The notes under the pieces are model-generated. The model made no database searches and was not told the origin of the DNA. It saw only the letters and a program-made list of their open reading frames with translations. From an uncultured Sulfurovum sp. (GTDB lineage Bacteria; Campylobacterota; Campylobacteria; Campylobacterales; Sulfurovaceae): a stretch of DNA of 64,000 nucleotides. This document shows positions 52,801 to 61,064 of the stretch, one piece after another (the stretch's first letter is position 1; the number at the start of each line of letters is the position of its first letter). The position numbers were made by a program, and so were the translations under genes. The DNA is taken from the NCBI GenBank assembly GCA_913055205.1, contig CAJXJN010000005.1, forward strand, positions 19,298-83,297. Direction: 5' to 3'.

Positions 52801-54307
52801 ACCACCACCACATCATGATATCTACTCTATCGAAGATTTGGCACAGTTGATTTATGACTTGAAACAGATCAACCCAAAAGCAAAAATTGCTGTGAAACTT
52901 GTGTCGACTGCCGGTGTAGGTACGATCGCTACCGGTGTTGCTAAAGCGTATGCAGATAAGATCATTATCTCCGGTGCGGATGGTGGTACCGGTGCAGCAC
53001 CTATCGGGTCCATTAAATTTGCAGGTAACCCTTGGGAACTTGGACTGATAGAAGCACATAATGCACTTAAAGCCAATAATCTTAGAGGACAAGTTGAAGT
53101 AGAGACAGATGGTGGTCTTAAAACAGGTCTGGATGTGGTGAAAGCAGCGATCTTCGGTGCTGAGTCTTATGCCTTTGGTACAGGTGCCTTGACAGTAGTG
53201 GGCTGTAAGCTCCTTCGTATCTGTCACCTGAACAGATGTTCTGTAGGTATCGCGACACAAGAAGAGAAACTGAGAGAGTATTATGAAGGTACAGTAGAGC
53301 GTGTGATCAACTACTTTACACTGCTTGCAGAAGATGTACGTGAAATTCTTGCTTCCCTTGGGTACAACTCACTTGAAGAGATCATCGGTAGAAATGATCT
53401 GCTAGAAGTGATCGATGATGAGTTTGCAAAGAAATTCTCATTTGAAAATCTTCTCTATAAGCTTGATGGAGATAATACAAGACAAGTAGAGTCAAATGAC
53501 CCATATGATTTAAATGAGTATGAACAAGAAATTTTAGCAGAGCTTATGCCTACGATCAAAAAACCGGATACAACTATTGTGCTGGAGAAAAATATCTCTA
53601 ACCTTAACAGAAGTTTTGGTGCACGTATCTCTGGTGAGATTGCGAAGTATTATGGAGATAAAGGGCTCCCTGACGGAACGATCGACCTTAGACTCAAAGG
53701 TACTGCAGGTCAGTCACTTGGTGCCTTCCTTAGTAACGGTATCAGTATTCATGTGAACGGTGCAGGAAATGATTACATCGGTAAAGGAATGAGCGGAGGT
53801 CGTATCATTATCACGGCTGATAAAAACGGTAGCAACTTCTCACTGGGTGGAAATACTTGTCTTTACGGTGCAACAGGTGGTAAGCTTTATATCAATGGTC
53901 AAGTGGGTGAGCGTTTCGGTGTCCGTAACTCTGGTGCTATTGCCATTGTAGAGGGAACAGGTGACCATCCTTGTGAATATATGACAGGCGGAGCTGTAGT
54001 GATCCTTGGTAAGACAGGGGTGAACTTTGGTGCCGGTATGACAGGTGGTGTTGCATTTGTGTATGATGTAGCGCATGAGTTTGTAGAGCATATCAACCAA
54101 GAAATTGTAGAGCCAAGACGTATTGATACAGAGGATACAGATATTGAGAGATATTACCTTAAAAAACTTCTTAAAGATTACTATAAAGAGACGAAAAGCA
54201 GTCAAGCCAAAAAGATATTGGATAACTTTAGAGTAGAGATAAGAAACTTTTGGATTGTAAGACCAAAAGATATGAAGGGTCCTTTGAAGATAGAGGAGGG
54301 AGAATAA
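49886..54307 (+). CDS. gltB: Glutamate synthase large subunit
   Basis: A 1473-residue protein starting at ATG 49886 behind AAAGG; two upstream codons begin with TTG but lack a site. The N-terminal glutaminase domain has DNCGFGLLASID with the Cys nucleophile revealed after cleavage of the first 11 residues, and RFSTNTLPEWRLAQP. The central FMN/3Fe-4S region contains GQLPGHKVSPLIARLRH, VGTIATGVAKAYADKI, SGADGGTGAAPIGSIKFAG and the cluster cysteines CKLLRICHLNRCSVGIATQ. The C-terminal beta-helix repeats G-G-x-x (GKGMSGGRIIIT, GYGATGGKLYI-like). It transfers the glutamine amide to 2-oxoglutarate. gltD follows after one base. Confidence 0.96.
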   Translation: MRDLFTSFKDNCGFGLLASIDNTPSHKNLEDAVTALSRMMHRGAVAADGKTGDGSGLLLSLPKSFFNKIAKKEGVELPETYAVAMVFSKNEKDFEVITDVCENNDLKVLYTRTVPVNTDALGEQALKSLPTIKQVFVAPNSLIGARRFDALVYLSRKEIEAKISDDRDFYIPSFSSSVISYKGLVMPTHIKEFYKDLANEAFEISFCLFHQRFSTNTLPEWRLAQPFRTIAHNGEINSVTANRFNVASKVDALESDVFSKEEMKRLVPIIQEQMSDSASLDNFFEFLRINGMDFFKAARSILPAPWQNAPHMDAKLRAFYEYASTCFEPWDGPAAVSMTDGRYIGCVLDRNGLRPSKYIITKDNRLLIASEYGVLETTEEEILERGRLQSGEMMGVDLKFGKVLKSNDIDDYLKNKEPYDEWLNDNMVYLQEHMSDPFSKVDIPEKTEMEAKQRFFNITLEVIEQVFEPMVKEGKEATASMGDDSPLAAFSTKQRNFSDFFKQKFAQVTNPPIDPIREKVVMSLNTGFGEIRNILTDDADHAKRLKSVSPILSLEKLELLQAFGNPKDPKYDASYKVKSYHTIFSSNLRGTLAALVETIIADVKNEGIRTVILDDRVLNANTKVMPMLMVVGRLNQALLEAGERHLVSIVAATGEVYDSHMAACMLGFGVAAIYPYMLYQTVAMIEHRKDENVNLTPVLKKVRKSINAGLLKIMSKMGIATVSSYRNSKLFDVLGLSDEIVSECFVGAHALLSGLTYEDIEARITKAHDDAYAAETQNRIFPLNIGGFYKYLDGAEFHDYSPATVHAIHTLSKSGKKEDFAHLKELVDGRDKKFIRDFFKLKSDRQAISVDEVEPLSEIFKRFSTAAMSLGSISPEAHECLAEAMNTIGGKSNSGEGGEDEVRYGTIKNSKIKQIASGRFGVTPEYLRSAEELQIKVAQGAKPGEGGQLPGHKVSPLIARLRHTMPGVTLISPPPHHDIYSIEDLAQLIYDLKQINPKAKIAVKLVSTAGVGTIATGVAKAYADKIIISGADGGTGAAPIGSIKFAGNPWELGLIEAHNALKANNLRGQVEVETDGGLKTGLDVVKAAIFGAESYAFGTGALTVVGCKLLRICHLNRCSVGIATQEEKLREYYEGTVERVINYFTLLAEDVREILASLGYNSLEEIIGRNDLLEVIDDEFAKKFSFENLLYKLDGDNTRQVESNDPYDLNEYEQEILAELMPTIKKPDTTIVLEKNISNLNRSFGARISGEIAKYYGDKGLPDGTIDLRLKGTAGQSLGAFLSNGISIHVNGAGNDYIGKGMSGGRIIITADKNGSNFSLGGNTCLYGATGGKLYINGQVGERFGVRNSGAIAIVEGTGDHPCEYMTGGAVVILGKTGVNFGAGMTGGVAFVYDVAHEFVEHINQEIVEPRRIDTEDTDIERYYLKKLLKDYYKETKSSQAKKILDNFRVEIRNFWIVRPKDMKGPLKIEEGE

Positions 54308-54308
54308 G

Positions 54309-55691
54309 ATGTTAAGATTTTTTGATTTAGAGCGTATAGAGGCCAAAAAAAGAGATGTGGTTGAGAGAACGAAAGATTTTGATGAGATCTACGAAGTATT
54401 TAAACCTACAAAAGGAAGTGAGCAGTCAGACAGATGTATACAGTGTGGCGACCCATACTGTCACAATGGTTGTCCGCTTCATAACCTCATTCCCCATTGG
54501 CTCAAGGCAACAGCGAACAATGACTTGGAGTTTGCATTCAACCTCTCGAATGAAACGTCTCCTTTCCCGGAAGTGATGGGGCGTATCTGCCCTCATGACA
54601 GACTCTGTGAAGGGGCTTGTACACTTAACGATGGGCATGGAGCGATCACCATTGGTTCAGTAGAAACATTTGTCAATGAAGAGGGTTTCAAAAAAGGACT
54701 TAAGCCTAAGTTTGCCCAAAACAAAGTTGGGAAGAAAGTAGCCATCATCGGTGCCGGACCTGCTGGGCTTTCTGCTGCGACATTCTTGCTTAGAGAAGGT
54801 GTTGATGTAGAGATATTTGATAAACAGGCAAGACCTGGGGGACTATTGACCTATGGTATCCCAGGGTTTAAACTTGACAAACATGTTATTACAAGAAGAG
54901 TGAAACTTCTTGAAGAGGCAGGTGCCGTGTTCCATCAAAATGTGGAAATAGGCAAAGATAAAAGCTTTGAAGAGATTACAGAAAAATTTGATGCAGTTTT
55001 CATCGGTGTAGGTGCAGTAAAAGGCAGAAAATCCGGGCTTACAGGTGAAGATGCATCGAATGTACACTTAGCGATGGAGTTCCTTGTAGATATCCAAAAG
55101 AAAATTTTTGCTGAGCCAAGAACAGAAAATATTGAAGTAAAAGATAAAAATGTTGTGGTCATCGGCGGTGGTGATACTGCTATGGATTGTGTGCGTACTT
55201 CTTTACGTGAAAAAGCAAAATCTGTAAAATGTCTCTATAGACGTGATGCACACAATATGCCGGGAAGTAGAAAAGAGTATATCAATGCCAAAGAAGAGGG
55301 TGTTGAGTTTGAATTTTATGTTTCTCCAAAGTCTTTAATAACTAATGATAATGGTAATGTGATTGCTATTGAAATGGTGAAAACAAAGCTTGGTGAACCG
55401 GATGCTTCAGGAAGACAACGTGTTGAAGAGATTGCAGGCAGTGAGTATAAAGTCGATGCCGATATAGTCATCTTTGCACTTGGATTTGATACGGTAGAGT
55501 ATCCATTCTATGCAAGTAATGGTATTGAGACAGATAAATGGGGTGGAGTTTTGGTAGATGAGAATTATCAGACAACCAAGCCGGGTATCTATGCAGGCGG
55601 TGACTGTCATCGTGGTGCAGACTTGGTTGTTACTGCGGTACGTGACGGACGTGATGCAGCTAAGGCTATGGTAAAAAGTCTGTTAGCCTAA
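54309..55691 (+). CDS. gltD: Glutamate synthase small subunit
   Basis: A 460-residue flavoprotein with the N-terminal 4Fe-4S region CIQCGDPYCHNGCPLHNLIP and CPHDRLCEGACT, FAD site VAIIGAGPAGLSAATFLLRE, NADPH site VVVIGGGDTAMDCVRTS and a closing GIYAGGDCHRGADLVVTAVRD. It supplies electrons from NADPH to the large subunit. The gap to gltB is a single base and the next gene follows its stop by one base, indicating one operon. Confidence 0.96.
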   Translation: MLRFFDLERIEAKKRDVVERTKDFDEIYEVFKPTKGSEQSDRCIQCGDPYCHNGCPLHNLIPHWLKATANNDLEFAFNLSNETSPFPEVMGRICPHDRLCEGACTLNDGHGAITIGSVETFVNEEGFKKGLKPKFAQNKVGKKVAIIGAGPAGLSAATFLLREGVDVEIFDKQARPGGLLTYGIPGFKLDKHVITRRVKLLEEAGAVFHQNVEIGKDKSFEEITEKFDAVFIGVGAVKGRKSGLTGEDASNVHLAMEFLVDIQKKIFAEPRTENIEVKDKNVVVIGGGDTAMDCVRTSLREKAKSVKCLYRRDAHNMPGSRKEYINAKEEGVEFEFYVSPKSLITNDNGNVIAIEMVKTKLGEPDASGRQRVEEIAGSEYKVDADIVIFALGFDTVEYPFYASNGIETDKWGGVLVDENYQTTKPGIYAGGDCHRGADLVVTAVRDGRDAAKAMVKSLLA

Positions 55692-55692
55692 G

Positions 55693-56427
55693 ATGAATCC
55701 TTTCCTTAAAGCCTGTATCAAAGCCAATGAGGAAATAGCTTCAGCTCTCAAAGAGGGTTTTGATACCTCATGGTTTGAGAAAACTATAGCGGGTGCAGGG
55801 GGAGATATCAGTTCTAAGCTTGACCTTTTTGCTGAAGAGATCTTTGTGAGATATTTAGCACCTTTTGGGCAGATAGAGTCTGAAGAGTCAGGGATTATAG
55901 GAGAAGGTGCTGATAAAATCATTATTGATCCTATCGACGGGAGTGCAAATGCCCTCTCTCTTTTCCCTTTTTATGGTACTTCTATTGCTAAGATCAATGC
56001 TGAAGGTGTCTTAGATGCTGCAATGGTCTGTAATCTTGCTACAGGAGATATTTTTCTTAAATCCGATAGCAGTGATGTACAACAAGGTAAACTCTTTTCT
56101 CCTACATTTCATGCACCGCATACTGCACCCTATGCAGAAGTAGGACTTTTTGAAAAAGCTTATGCCAATCCTAAGTTAGTAGCAGCACTTGAGAGAGAGA
56201 AGCTTAAATTTAGAACACCTGGTGCTATTGCTTTGTCTTTAGCGTATGCACGATCTGTAAATTATGTACTCTTTATGGGAAAGTTTCGTATTTACGATTT
56301 TGTAGCAGGTTTAGCACTTTGTGAGGGGCTTGAAGTGATTGTTGAGGCGGATTATGTTATAGTATCAAAAGATAAAAATATAGCCCATAAAATTGAAGTT
56401 TTAATACAAAAAACGAAATCATTATGA
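55693..56427 (+). CDS. Inositol monophosphatase-family phosphatase
   Basis: The 244-residue protein shows the family's metal sites: ESEESGIIG, then DPIDGSANALSLFPFYGTSIA (DPIDG with an unusual SANAL instead of the more common T/S-x-N-F) and a C-terminal YDFVAGLALCEG with the third aspartate. Members hydrolyse inositol phosphates, fructose-1,6-bisphosphate or 3'-phosphoadenosine phosphates; the DPIDGSAN variant leans toward a bisphosphate nucleotidase or FBPase-like enzyme, but substrate is unknown. It lies one base behind gltD and just ahead of accD. Confidence 0.82.
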   Translation: MNPFLKACIKANEEIASALKEGFDTSWFEKTIAGAGGDISSKLDLFAEEIFVRYLAPFGQIESEESGIIGEGADKIIIDPIDGSANALSLFPFYGTSIAKINAEGVLDAAMVCNLATGDIFLKSDSSDVQQGKLFSPTFHAPHTAPYAEVGLFEKAYANPKLVAALEREKLKFRTPGAIALSLAYARSVNYVLFMGKFRIYDFVAGLALCEGLEVIVEADYVIVSKDKNIAHKIEVLIQKTKSL

Positions 56428-56440
56428 TGTAGGAGTGAAG

Positions 56441-57274
56441 ATGTTCGGAAATTTATTTAAAAAAGATGATGTAAAGCAAGAAACACCTAACCAGTGGATA
56501 AAATGTCCAAAATGTACTTCATTGATGTTCTACAAAGAAGTAGAAGCAAAACAAAATGTATGCCCAAAATGTAACCATCATTTCCGTATCAATGCTGAAA
56601 AACGTATTGCATCTATTGTGGATGAAGATTCGTTTGTTGAACATGATACAAATTTAGCTCCTACAGATCCATTGAAGTTTTCTGATAAAAAGTCTTACAA
56701 AAAACGTTTGGAAGAAGCCAAAGCAAAAACAGGTAAAACATCATCTGTGATGAGTGGTTCATGTACTATTGGCGGAACTCCGGTAGAGTTGGTTGTGTTT
56801 GACTTTGCTTTTATGGGTGGAAGTTTAGGTTCTGTGGAAGGTGAAAAGATCGTACGTGCCATTAATAGAGCGATAGAAAAAGAGTGTGGAGTGATCATTG
56901 TATCTGCTTCGGGTGGTGCCAGAATGCAGGAGAGTACCTACGCACTTTTACAGATGAGTAAAACATCAGCAGCATTGAATAGACTGCATCAAAAAGGTTT
57001 ACCGTTCATCTCTATTTTAACGGATCCTACAATGGGTGGTGTATCTGCATCATTTGCAATGTTGGGTGATATCATTATGGCTGAACCGGGTGCACTCATC
57101 GGCTTTGCAGGTCAAAGGGTGATCAAACAAACCGTCGGTGTAGACTTGCCGGAAGGTTTCCAGCGTTCAGAGTTCCTGCTTGAGCATGGGCTTATCGATA
57201 TGATAGTGGATCGTGGAAATATGCACCAGACTTTAGCAGACTTGTTGATGCTCTTTAACAAAAAAGCTAGTTAA
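56441..57274 (+). CDS. accD: Acetyl-CoA carboxylase carboxyltransferase, beta subunit
   Basis: Start set at ATG 56441 (MFGNLFKKDD) because an AGGAG site lies just ahead of it and overlaps the GTG at 56435. The 277-residue protein has an N-terminal zinc ribbon (CPKCTSLMFYKEV and CPKCNHHFRINAEK), then the crotonase-like carboxyltransferase domain with VIIVSASGGARMQES and LTDPTMGGVSASFAMLGDI, holding the oxyanion glycines. It makes malonyl-CoA with AccA, whose gene is not in the window. Followed by a strong terminator-like palindrome. Confidence 0.96.
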   Translation: MFGNLFKKDDVKQETPNQWIKCPKCTSLMFYKEVEAKQNVCPKCNHHFRINAEKRIASIVDEDSFVEHDTNLAPTDPLKFSDKKSYKKRLEEAKAKTGKTSSVMSGSCTIGGTPVELVVFDFAFMGGSLGSVEGEKIVRAINRAIEKECGVIIVSASGGARMQESTYALLQMSKTSAALNRLHQKGLPFISILTDPTMGGVSASFAMLGDIIMAEPGALIGFAGQRVIKQTVGVDLPEGFQRSEFLLEHGLIDMIVDRGNMHQTLADLLMLFNKKAS

Positions 57275-57291
57275 TACTACACCTTATATGA

Positions 57292-57319
57292 GCAGATAAA
57301 GAAATATTTCTTTATCTGC
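57292..57319 (+). terminator. Perfect 28-base palindrome after accD
   Basis: GCAGATAAAGAAAT followed by its exact complement ATTTCTTTATCTGC, 17 bases downstream of the accD stop, then ATTTCTC. A strong hairpin end for the gltB-gltD-phosphatase-accD run. The remaining 57320-57569 shows only AT-rich promoter-like text. Confidence 0.75.
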
Positions 57320-57569
57320 ATTTCTCAATATTTGATCTCTTTTCCCTCTTCATCACAGTAAGCTATACTTTTCTACTTCTTATCTTGACAAGGAAATACG
57401 GTGTAGTAGATTATTTTTATCTTCCTCACTTATTATATCACTCCTTTTGCCGCATTTTATCCGAAATCAGGTAGTATCTTTGAGAAACATGACTTTAAAT
57501 AGCTATTTTCATGCAATCTTGATATTTCTCTTATATACTCTTTTCATAAACCAAAAATAGGAATCAAAA

Positions 57570-58106
57570 ATGAGAAAATTAACAAAAACAGTACTAGGCG
57601 GTCTAATACTTTTTGGAAGTTTGTATGCAGGTGATGTGTACTTAACAGATAAACAAAATATACCTGATCTGAAGATGCCTGACAGTAACTTGACGTTTAA
57701 AATGATAGAAGATTATCAAAACTATAAAATAGTAGCAACACACTTTAGAACAGATAAAAATGAACTTCGATACATACTTGCCAATTCAATAGCGTATAAT
57801 GCGTTACAGGCTAAAGAAAAAGTGATGCCAGAGGGCAGTAAAGTTGTCAAGATAGGTTGGAGTGTTAAAAAAATGACACTTTTCCCCTCTGCACTCGAAG
57901 CAGATAAGATTCAGCGAGTTGAGTATATGATAAAAGATTCAAAACATTTTGATGCCAATGGTGATCATTGGGGTTATGCCAGATTTGTAAAAAAGGAAAA
58001 TAAGTTTGTAGTATGGGATAAAGGAACTAAAGGCTGTATAAGCTGTCACAGTATTGCAAAATCTGATGACTATCTTTTTACCAAGATGCAATCTACATTT
58101 AAGTAA
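57570..58106 (+). CDS. Cytochrome P460 family protein
   Basis: A 178-residue protein with signal peptide MRKLTKTVLGGLILFGSLYA and the P460/cytochrome c-prime beta fold: ILANSIAYNALQAKEKVMPE, KIGWSVKKMTLFPSA, and a single C-terminal haem site KGCISCHSIA. Family members oxidise hydroxylamine to NO or nitrous oxide or bind NO; the lysine that cross-links the haem in true P460 proteins cannot be confirmed by eye. It might detoxify nitrogen oxides here. The stop overlaps a truncated response-regulator frame (TAATG). Confidence 0.85.
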   Translation: MRKLTKTVLGGLILFGSLYAGDVYLTDKQNIPDLKMPDSNLTFKMIEDYQNYKIVATHFRTDKNELRYILANSIAYNALQAKEKVMPEGSKVVKIGWSVKKMTLFPSALEADKIQRVEYMIKDSKHFDANGDHWGYARFVKKENKFVVWDKGTKGCISCHSIAKSDDYLFTKMQSTFK

Positions 58107-58237
58107 TGAAACAAAAGATATTAATCGTAGAAGATGAACCTGAAATTGTTAAGTTAATAGTCAATCGTCTAGATAGCGGCCATTATGATATTTCTATAGA
58201 GTATGATGGTGAAAAAGCTTATACAATTACTTTTTGA
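58106..58237 (+). pseudogene. Truncated response-regulator receiver domain
   Basis: Forty-three codons read MKQKILIVEDEPEIVKLIVN and then break off at DGEKAY; the acidic pocket (EDE) is there but the phosphorylated aspartate and the rest of the domain are gone. The frame ends in tautomerase sequence read out of frame. It starts inside the P460 stop codon, so a response regulator probably once followed P460 in an operon. Confidence 0.7.
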
Positions 58238-58370
58238 GAAGTTAGAGAAAAATTTAAATATAGATAAGTTTGATGTTGAAATATGTATCATTGAAACTCC
58301 AGCATGTAATTGGGGATTTCGTGGGATATGTGGAGATGAGATACAATTAGATTATGAAGTAGAGGTATGA
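58206..58370 (+). pseudogene. Tautomerase-family C-terminal fragment
   Basis: Fifty-four codons ending IIETPACNWGFRGICGDEI and QLDYEVEV match the C-terminal half of small 4-oxalocrotonate-tautomerase-like proteins, where ETP-x-x-NWG-x-RG is characteristic. The N-terminal half with the catalytic Pro1 is missing and has been replaced by the response-regulator fragment, so no active enzyme can be made. It overlaps that fragment by 32 bases. Confidence 0.7.
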
Positions 58371-58373
58371 AAT

Positions 58374-59054
58374 ATGAAACTGGAAAACATAGTCCCATGG
58401 GGACGAAATCTTGATGAGTATAGAGCGATGTTCCTACTCTCAAGTAAAGAGATAGAAACTAAAAAGATACTTGGATGTGGTGATGGTCCATCGAGTTTCA
58501 ATACTGAGGTGGACTTGGATGGCGGAAGTGTTGTTTCTGTTGATCCTTTGTATGCTTACAGTAAAAAAGAGATCATGAATCGTATCGATGAAGTTTCCGA
58601 TAAGGTCATGGAACAGGTAAAAGTACATAAAGATGATTTTGTATGGAATAATATTCCTGATCCTGATACACTTTACCAGGTACGTATAGAAGCGATGATG
58701 GAATTTCTGATGAATTATGAAGAGGGTAAAGAGGAGGGTAGATATATTACAGCAGAGTTACCGGAACTTCCTTTTGAAAATGCCCGGTTTGATCTGGCAC
58801 TCTCTTCACATTTTCTCTTTTTATATAGTGAGCATTTAGATGAGAAGTTTCATACAGATGCTATTTTAGAGATGTTGAGAGTAGCTAACGAGGTGCGTAT
58901 ATTTCCATTAGTGACTTTAGAAGGAGAGAGATCGCCCTATGTGGATATCATTGTAAAAACATTGCAAGGTCTTGGATACAATGTTGATATCGTTACTACA
59001 AATTATGAGTTCCAAAGAGGAGCCAATGAGATGTTAAAAGTAGTGCAAGGATAG
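58374..59054 (+). CDS. SAM-dependent methyltransferase-like protein, substrate unknown
   Basis: The 226-residue protein has a Rossmann-like start, KKILGCGDGPSSFNTEVDLDG with SVDPLY, the acidic residue that would bind SAM ribose, and AELPELPFENARFDLALSSH as the post-III motif of class I methyltransferases. The end is compatible with family members that modify small molecules or proteins. It begins three bases after the tautomerase fragment and precedes the esterase gene by 35 bases. Substrate cannot be read. Confidence 0.75.
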   Translation: MKLENIVPWGRNLDEYRAMFLLSSKEIETKKILGCGDGPSSFNTEVDLDGGSVVSVDPLYAYSKKEIMNRIDEVSDKVMEQVKVHKDDFVWNNIPDPDTLYQVRIEAMMEFLMNYEEGKEEGRYITAELPELPFENARFDLALSSHFLFLYSEHLDEKFHTDAILEMLRVANEVRIFPLVTLEGERSPYVDIIVKTLQGLGYNVDIVTTNYEFQRGANEMLKVVQG

Positions 59055-59089
59055 TAGAGTAAAAAGAGTAAGAAACAAGAGGAGGGGAA

Positions 59090-59650
59090 ATGATCATTTA
59101 TATACACGGCTTTGGCAGTTCCGGGCAAGGTGGAAAAGCCAACAAGTTTCGTAACTATTTTAAAAGTCGGAATATACCATTTATCGCACCATCACTCTCT
59201 TATGTTCCTGAATTGGCAATAAGCACCTTGGAGGAGCTTATAGAGTCTTATGATGAGGTAAGGCTTATAGGGTCATCTTTAGGTGGATATTATGCTATCT
59301 ATTTGACTGAGAAGTATGGGCTTAAAACAGTGCTTATCAATCCTGCAATGAAATCTGCCAAGACACTTAGACGAGTCATAAATAAACAGGGGCTTGCACG
59401 TAACTATTATGATGAGAGCAGTTTTGAGTGGAATAAATCTCATGTAAAGATGCTTGAGAAGTATGAGGTAGCAAAGCCTGATACAAAACACTATTTACTT
59501 ATGCTTCAAAAGGGCGATGATGTGTTGGATTACAACGAAGCATTGGAGAAATTGCCTGATGCCAAGCTGGTATTAGAGGATGGCGGTAGTCACAGTTTTG
59601 ACGGGGTTGAAAGATATTTTGAACAAATAGATGATTATCTTAGCATATAA
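59090..59650 (+). CDS. YqiA/UPF0227-type esterase
   Basis: A 186-residue alpha/beta-hydrolase with the opening IIYIHGFGSSGQGGKANKF, nucleophile elbow LIGSSLGGYYAIYL, an Asp in MLQKGDDVLDY and a histidine in GSHSFDG, the full catalytic triad of YqiA-like proteins. Family members are short-chain esterases; physiological substrates are not known. It is followed 31 bases later by the CCA-adding enzyme with its own -10 box between them. Confidence 0.85.
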   Translation: MIIYIHGFGSSGQGGKANKFRNYFKSRNIPFIAPSLSYVPELAISTLEELIESYDEVRLIGSSLGGYYAIYLTEKYGLKTVLINPAMKSAKTLRRVINKQGLARNYYDESSFEWNKSHVKMLEKYEVAKPDTKHYLLMLQKGDDVLDYNEALEKLPDAKLVLEDGGSHSFDGVERYFEQIDDYLSI

Positions 59651-59656
59651 ATAAGC

Positions 59657-59662
59657 TATAAT
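59657..59662 (+). promoter_or_regulatory. Candidate -10 box of cca
   Basis: TATAAT in the 31-bp gap between the esterase stop and the GTG start of cca. Short spacing to the start suggests a short leader; transcription from upstream is also possible. Confidence 0.45.
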
Positions 59663-59681
59663 CATACAAAAAAGAGTTTAT

Positions 59682-61064
59682 GTGAGAGTTCCAAAAATCC
59701 TCCAAACTATCTCCAAAGTCCTCCGGAAACAAAACGCCAAAGCCATCATAGTAGGTGGAAGTGTGCGTGACTACTTTTTAGGGCTTCCTATTAAAGATTA
59801 TGATATTGAAGTGTATGGCTTAGAGAGTATGGAACAGCTTGAAGAAGTGCTCAAAGTCTATGGTTCGGTCAATCTGGTAGGTAAAAGCTTTGGAGTGTTA
59901 AAGTTCAGCCATGAGAGTGAAGAGTATGATTTCTCTTTTCCCCGTAAAGAGCAAAAGACGGGTACAGGACACCGTGGCTTTGATGTACAGGTTGATGGTT
60001 CTTTAAATTTTGAAGAGGCAGCAAAACGGCGTGACTTTACTATCAATGCAATGGGGTATGAGATAGAAAGTGCCAGGCTCGTAGACCCTTATGGCGGGAA
60101 AGCAGATATAGAGAAAAAGGTATTACGGTATATCGACGAGAAGACCTTTATAGAAGACCCTTTAAGGGTTTATAGAGCGGTACAGTTTTCTGCACGCTTT
60201 GGATTTGAACTCGCAAAAGAGACAAAGATCCTTTGTCAGCGTATGGTAAAAGAGGGCATGTTGGAAGAGTTGCCTAAAGAGCGTGTCTATGTTGAATTTA
60301 CAAAATTATTACTCAAGTCGCCTAAACCTTCTATAGGTTTTGAACTCATGAGAGAACTAGGTATCTTACACTATTTTCCGGAGCTTCAGGCTATCATAGG
60401 TGTACCACAGTCACCCAAGCGGCATCCGGAGGGAGATGTATGGGTACATACGATGATGTGTGTCGATGTAATGGCAGGACTTTTAGGAGAAGATAAAAAG
60501 CAAAACCTGAAATATATGTTTGCCATCCTCTGCCATGATCTGGGAAAAGCTACCACTACTACCATAGATAAAGATGGAAATATAAGAGCCATAGGGCATG
60601 AGCATGAAGGGATAGAACTTACAAGAAGTTTTATATATCGACTGAGAAGTGGACATCAGCTCATAGAAAGTATCTTGCCCTTGGTAGAATATCATCTGAA
60701 GCCCTCACAGTTCTATAAAGAGGGTGCCAAGGATAAAGCTATCCGAAAATTAGCCACAAAAGTAAATATTGAGGAACTTGTTACAGTTGCAAAAGCAAAC
60801 TTCCTGGGACGTACTGCAGAAGAGTCACTTCGAGGTCACTATGAGGCAGGGGAATGGCTGCTTGAAAAAGCAAAAGCTTTGGGGGTACAGAACAAACCTC
60901 TGGACAATCTTTTACAGGGAAGAGACCTGATAAACCTTGGGTTGGAACCGTCTCCGGAATTTAAAAAGATTCTGGCAAAGGTATATGACTTGCAACTGGA
61001 GGGGACGCTCTGTAGCAAGGAAAAAGCATTGGAGTATGTTAAAAAGGAGTTTTTAGCGTCATGA
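59682..61064 (+). CDS. cca: CCA tRNA nucleotidyltransferase / poly(A) polymerase family
   Basis: A 460-residue nucleotidyltransferase with GTG start. The head domain has VGGSVRDYFLGLPIKDYDIEV (metal-binding DxD within it), RRDFTINAMGYE and EDPLRVYRAVQFSARFGF that fix ATP and CTP selection, followed by an HD phosphohydrolase domain (YMFAILCHDLGKAT; VEYHLKP), as in E. coli-type multifunctional CCA enzymes. It adds or repairs tRNA 3' CCA ends. The stop overlaps the next gene by four bases (ATGA). Confidence 0.93.
   Translation: MRVPKILQTISKVLRKQNAKAIIVGGSVRDYFLGLPIKDYDIEVYGLESMEQLEEVLKVYGSVNLVGKSFGVLKFSHESEEYDFSFPRKEQKTGTGHRGFDVQVDGSLNFEEAAKRRDFTINAMGYEIESARLVDPYGGKADIEKKVLRYIDEKTFIEDPLRVYRAVQFSARFGFELAKETKILCQRMVKEGMLEELPKERVYVEFTKLLLKSPKPSIGFELMRELGILHYFPELQAIIGVPQSPKRHPEGDVWVHTMMCVDVMAGLLGEDKKQNLKYMFAILCHDLGKATTTTIDKDGNIRAIGHEHEGIELTRSFIYRLRSGHQLIESILPLVEYHLKPSQFYKEGAKDKAIRKLATKVNIEELVTVAKANFLGRTAEESLRGHYEAGEWLLEKAKALGVQNKPLDNLLQGRDLINLGLEPSPEFKKILAKVYDLQLEGTLCSKEKALEYVKKEFLAS

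Noticed and set aside
49886..54307. Several antisense frames inside gltB
   Set aside because: They track the codon pattern of gltB on the other strand, and have no ribosome sites or domains.
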